A program made the position numbers and the translations under genes. A DNA stretch of 6,882 nucleotides from the NCBI GenBank assembly GCA_002390825.1, contig DGQR01000214.1, positions 1 through 6,882 of the forward strand, in the 5' to 3' direction. Shown here one piece after another: positions 5,738 through 6,882 of the stretch. Each line of letters starts with the position of its first letter. Position 1 is the first letter of the stretch. A model generated the notes under the pieces. It made no database searches. It was not told the origin of the DNA and saw nothing but the letters and a program-made list of their open reading frames with translations. The stretch is from Rhodoferax sp. UBA4409. GTDB lineage: Bacteria > Pseudomonadota > Gammaproteobacteria > Burkholderiales > Burkholderiaceae_C.

Positions 5738-6882
5738 TGGAGCTGCTCCAATTCAGTGCCATTGGCCAAGGCCAGCTCTTTCACGGCCTCGCAAAACACT
5801 TGGGCACGGTGCTCGTAGTTCTTGAACATATCGAAGCTCGCGCAGGCGGGCGACATCAACACCGCATCACCCGCATGGGCCTTGGCATTAGCCAGCGCCA
5901 CAGCTGCGGCCATGGACTCCGCATCCAACACCGGCACACCGGTGTGCTCGAGGGCAGCACGGATCAAGGGGGCATCTCGCCCGATCAGCACCGCCGCGCG
6001 CGCATAGCGCTCGACCGGACCTGCGAGCGGGGCAAAGTCTTGCCCCTTGCCTTCGCCACCCAGAATCACCACGATACGGCGGTCCGCACCGAGGCCCTGC
6101 AGTGCGGCCACGGTGGCCCCTACGTTGGTGCCTTTGCTGTCGTCAAAGAACTCCACGTCATTGAGCACGCCAATCGGCTCGACACGATGCGGCTCACCAC
6201 GGTACTCCCGCAGGCCGTAAAGCACCGCGGCCAATGAGCAGCCGGCGGAAGCGCACAAAGCCAAAGCGGCCAGCGCATTGCTCGCGTTGTGGCGGCCGCG
6301 GATGCGCAAGGCGTCCGCTGGCATCAAGCGTTGGATATGGATCTCTTGCTCTTCATCCTTACGGCGTTTACGGGTCTCGTCAGCCTCGAGGGCGCGCACC
6401 AGCCAGACCATGCCGTTGACTTCTTCGATGCCGAAGTCGCCAGGGCGTTGCGGCATGGTGGTGCCGAAGGTGATGTACGCCCGCTCTTGCGGCCGCTGCA
6501 AGCGTACTCGTACCGGCTCAGGGCGCATGGCCATGACGACCGCGTCTTCGCGGTTCAGCACCAGCATGCCGTGCTGGCCAAAGATACGGGCCTTGGCGCC
6601 GGCATAGGCTTGCATGCTGCCGTGCCAGTCGAGGTGATCCTGGCTGATGTTGAGTACGACCGCAGCAGTCGGCTCGAAACTGCCTGCGGCATCCAACTGG
6701 AAGCTGGAGAGTTCCAGTACCCAGACTTCGGGCAACGTGTCCGCCACGAGGTGCTGGGTCAAGGTGTCCAACAAGGTCGGGCCGATGTTGCCGGCAACCG
6801 CCACTGTTTTGCCCGCATAGGCGATCAGTTGACCGGTCAGTGAGGTGACGGTCGTTTTGCCATTGGTGCCGGTGATCGCCAG
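5734..6882 (-). CDS. murD: UDP-N-acetylmuramoyl-L-alanine--D-glutamate ligase MurD, 5' end missing
   Basis: MurD adds D-glutamate to UDP-MurNAc-L-Ala with ATP in the cytoplasm, directly after MurC. The frame is open to the window edge, giving 382 residues. The N-terminal UDP-binding domain (about 110 residues in E. coli) is missing. The fragment begins at the ATPase domain with LAITGTNGKTTVTSL, whose P-loop GTNGKTT is at fragment residues 5-11. Then come AGNIG (30-34), LELSSFQLD (56-64), NISQDHLDWHG (78-88), the hinge RIRGRHNASNALAAL (193-207), EPHRVE (230-235), FDDSKGTNVGAT (246-257) and LMSPACASFDMFKNYEHRAQVF (342-363). This is the full set of MurD signatures. A candidate GTG at 6804 lies inside the ATPase domain and is not the real start. 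Fragment residues 152-190 hold a charged insert (KRRKDEEQE) longer than in E. coli. ftsW follows with a 4-nt ATGA overlap. Confidence 0.97.
   Translation of the reverse strand: MAITGTNGKTTVTSLTGQLIAYAGKTVAVAGNIGPTLLDTLTQHLVADTLPEVWVLELSSFQLDAAGSFEPTAAVVLNISQDHLDWHGSMQAYAGAKARIFGQHGMLVLNREDAVVMAMRPEPVRVRLQRPQERAYITFGTTMPQRPGDFGIEEVNGMVWLVRALEADETRKRRKDEEQEIHIQRLMPADALRIRGRHNASNALAALALCASAGCSLAAVLYGLREYRGEPHRVEPIGVLNDVEFFDDSKGTNVGATVAALQGLGADRRIVVILGGEGKGQDFAPLAGPVERYARAAVLIGRDAPLIRAALEHTGVPVLDAESMAAAVALANAKAHAGDAVLMSPACASFDMFKNYEHRAQVFCEAVKELALANGTELEQLQ
5736..5752 (-). promoter_or_regulatory. Hairpin enclosing the ftsW Shine-Dalgarno and start codon
   Basis: The minus-strand sequence ATTGGAG (5752-5746), loop CAG, CTCCAAT (5742-5736) is a perfect 7-bp inverted repeat. 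It covers the last codons of murD. The left arm contains the only good Shine-Dalgarno for ftsW (GGAG, 5746-5749), and the right arm ends with the AT of the ftsW ATG at 5737. The layout parallels the hairpin at the ftsW/murG junction. Coupling of ftsW translation to murD is an inference from the pairing. Confidence 0.5.

Noticed and set aside
5734..6804. GTG at 6804 as the start of murD
   Set aside because: The same frame continues open to 6882 and contains the P-loop GTNGKTT upstream of this codon, so the true start is outside the window.
1..6882. A novel system, such as a defence, mobile or biosynthetic locus
   Set aside because: Apart from a 23-nt spacer, every base belongs to a recognisable dcw gene in standard order. 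There is no cargo gene, transposase, direct-repeat array or atypical composition.

Overview
The window is a continuous piece of the dcw (division and cell wall) cluster. Every gene lies on the minus strand, so transcription runs from base 6882 towards base 1. In that direction the order is murD (5' end missing), ftsW, murG, murC, ddlB, ftsQ and ftsA (first 73 codons only). This is the E. coli gene order, with no murB between murC and ddlB. The high GC content and the protein style (MurC, MurG and FtsW sequence, and a charged KRRK-type insert in MurD) suggest a betaproteobacterium, most likely a Burkholderiales member of the Comamonadaceae (Rhodoferax, Polaromonas or Acidovorax type). That placement is inferred from recalled family sequences, not from a search.

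Layout: 5734-6882 murD (partial), 4487-5737 ftsW, 3426-4490 murG, 1978-3429 murC, 1028-1981 ddlB, 243-1031 ftsQ, 1-219 ftsA (partial). Five consecutive junctions overlap by exactly 4 nt (ATGA four times, GTGA once). The only non-coding DNA is the 23 nt between ftsQ and ftsA. No RNA gene, terminator, CRISPR array or mobile gene is visible, and I could not support an internal promoter.

The genes cover successive steps. MurC and MurD build the cytoplasmic UDP-MurNAc peptide, Ddl supplies its D-Ala-D-Ala end, and MurG makes lipid II. FtsW polymerises lipid II at the septum, and FtsQ and FtsA belong to the divisome that directs this activity.

The genes themselves are ordinary. Two finer signals are worth a second look. 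First, at both ends of ftsW (murD/ftsW and ftsW/murG) the Shine-Dalgarno and start codon of the downstream gene are folded into a compact hairpin (7 bp, and 10 bp with one G-U pair). This suggests strict translational coupling around the lipid II polymerase. Second, two diverged 54-nt copies of a similar sequence lie in the same orientation and codon phase. One is inside the 3' part of murG. The other forms the end of murC, the ddlB Shine-Dalgarno and the ddlB start. They look like a short interspersed element absorbed into coding sequence.
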